A stretch of 14,742 bases of DNA from Massilia sp. (GTDB lineage: Bacteria > Pseudomonadota > Gammaproteobacteria > Burkholderiales > Burkholderiaceae_D): positions 582-15,323 of the forward strand of contig DNCF01000150.1 in the NCBI GenBank assembly GCA_003484545.1. Direction: 5' to 3'. Below the pieces are notes generated by a model. It did not search any database and had not been told where the DNA came from. It saw only the letters and a list, made by a program, of their open reading frames with translations. The translations under genes were made by a program, and so were the position numbers. Of the stretch, positions 14,210 through 14,742 are shown piece by piece. Position 1 is the first letter of the stretch; every line of letters begins with the position of its first letter.

Positions 14210-14742
14210 TTATGGAAACAGCAACAGTGTCCCCCATGCGACAAGCCCCAGGCCGCCCACGCAGGCCACCACCGTGCCGCCCGGCAGCAGCTTCTCTGCC
14301 AGGATCAGCGCCGCCAGCGCGACCAGGGCCGCCAGGTTGGTGACGCCGGCGGCGAACAGCAGCAGCATCAAGAGCCAGCACGAGCCGCAACAGTAGAGGC
14401 CGTGGGTGAAGCCCATCCGCCAGGCCCCGAGCAGGCCGGGACGCCAGCCGGTCAGCACGAAGGCGAGCGGATTGCGGCACATCTGCAGGCAGGCATGCTT
14501 GGCCGGCGTCCACTGGTAGAGGCCGGCGGCGACCAGGGCCAGGCCGCAGGCGCTGGCATTCGTGACGGCCATGTTGGCGTCGAGCGCGCCGGCGTCGTGC
14601 AGCGCCCACTGGGCCAGGGTGGCGAGGGCGCCGAAGCCGCCCCACACCACCAGGTAGCCGACCACGAACAGCAGGGTGGCCAGGTTCGGGTAACGCACGG
14701 TATGCGCTAGCCGGTTGATGCGGGCGAACAGCAGGATCGCCG
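14210..14742 (-). CDS. DUF2182 multi-pass membrane protein (predicted metal-binding), 5' end cut by window
   Basis: The frame is open from the right edge of the window to TAA at 14210-14212, giving 176 residues of a protein whose N-terminus lies outside. A GTG at 14698 could start a shorter form, but residues encoded upstream (LLFARINR) resemble the family, so I read it as truncated. It has about five hydrophobic segments, including LATLLFVVGYLVVWGGFGAL and the C-terminal helices. The block MCRNPLAFVLTGWRPG, then MGFTHGLYCCGSCW and AALILAEKLLPGG, is characteristic of DUF2182 (COG5486, predicted metal-binding integral membrane proteins); the Cys and His cluster near the membrane is the likely metal site. 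Function is unknown. In Burkholderiales-type genomes such genes often sit near a DUF1326 gene, which is not visible here. It lies upstream of yebC in the same direction. Confidence 0.8.
   Translation of the reverse strand, partial: AILLFARINRLAHTVRYPNLATLLFVVGYLVVWGGFGALATLAQWALHDAGALDANMAVTNASACGLALVAAGLYQWTPAKHACLQMCRNPLAFVLTGWRPGLLGAWRMGFTHGLYCCGSCWLLMLLLFAAGVTNLAALVALAALILAEKLLPGGTVVACVGGLGLVAWGTLLLFP

Overview
The window is GC-rich, compact, chromosomal bacterial DNA that looks like a betaproteobacterium of the Oxalobacteraceae (Massilia or a relative). This rests on the gene order yebC-purD-hemF-nadD-rsfS-rlmH-maf-rng, the protein sequences, the base composition and a 'GTAGGGTGGG..CCCAC' intergenic repeat of a kind I remember from such genomes. 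The genus is an inference; no rRNA or tRNA gene is present. I see no phage, plasmid, IS, CRISPR or toxin-antitoxin genes.

Plus strand, 1-5263: the end of a cytoplasmic NAD+-linked formate dehydrogenase operon. It holds the last 67 codons of the diaphorase subunit (fdsB), the complete catalytic subunit fdsA, and the FdhD-type maturation protein fdsC. Where fdsD is usually expected, there follow a permease and an ATPase of the tungstate (TupBC) ABC-transporter type. Junctions are 4-base ATGA overlaps or a 13-base gap, so this is probably one transcript joining the enzyme, its cofactor-maturation factor and metal uptake. No tupA-like binding-protein gene is present in the window.

Minus strand, 14742-5260: a long co-directional housekeeping run read right to left. 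It starts with a DUF2182 membrane protein cut by the window edge. Then come yebC-purD; a 344-base gap; hemF-nadD-rsfS-rlmH-maf, all overlapping or within 10 bases; a 311-base gap; and rng, an HD-domain hydrolase and a FrnE/DsbA-like oxidoreductase. The two transcription units converge tail to tail with nested stop codons at 5260-5263.

The two gaps carry no gene. They hold five copies of a short palindromic repeat. Each copy has the same outer bases, but the top of its 8-bp stem varies, and both sides of the stem change together so that pairing is kept. Two copies form a 99-base head-to-head palindrome (8188-8286), two more form a second head-to-head pair (11887-12016), and one stands alone next to it. 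This REP/REPIN-like family, the fds-tup linkage, the CxxG form of FdsC and a lysine/alanine-rich tail on RsfS are the most notable things here. Otherwise the region is ordinary core genome, and I found no clearly new multi-gene system.
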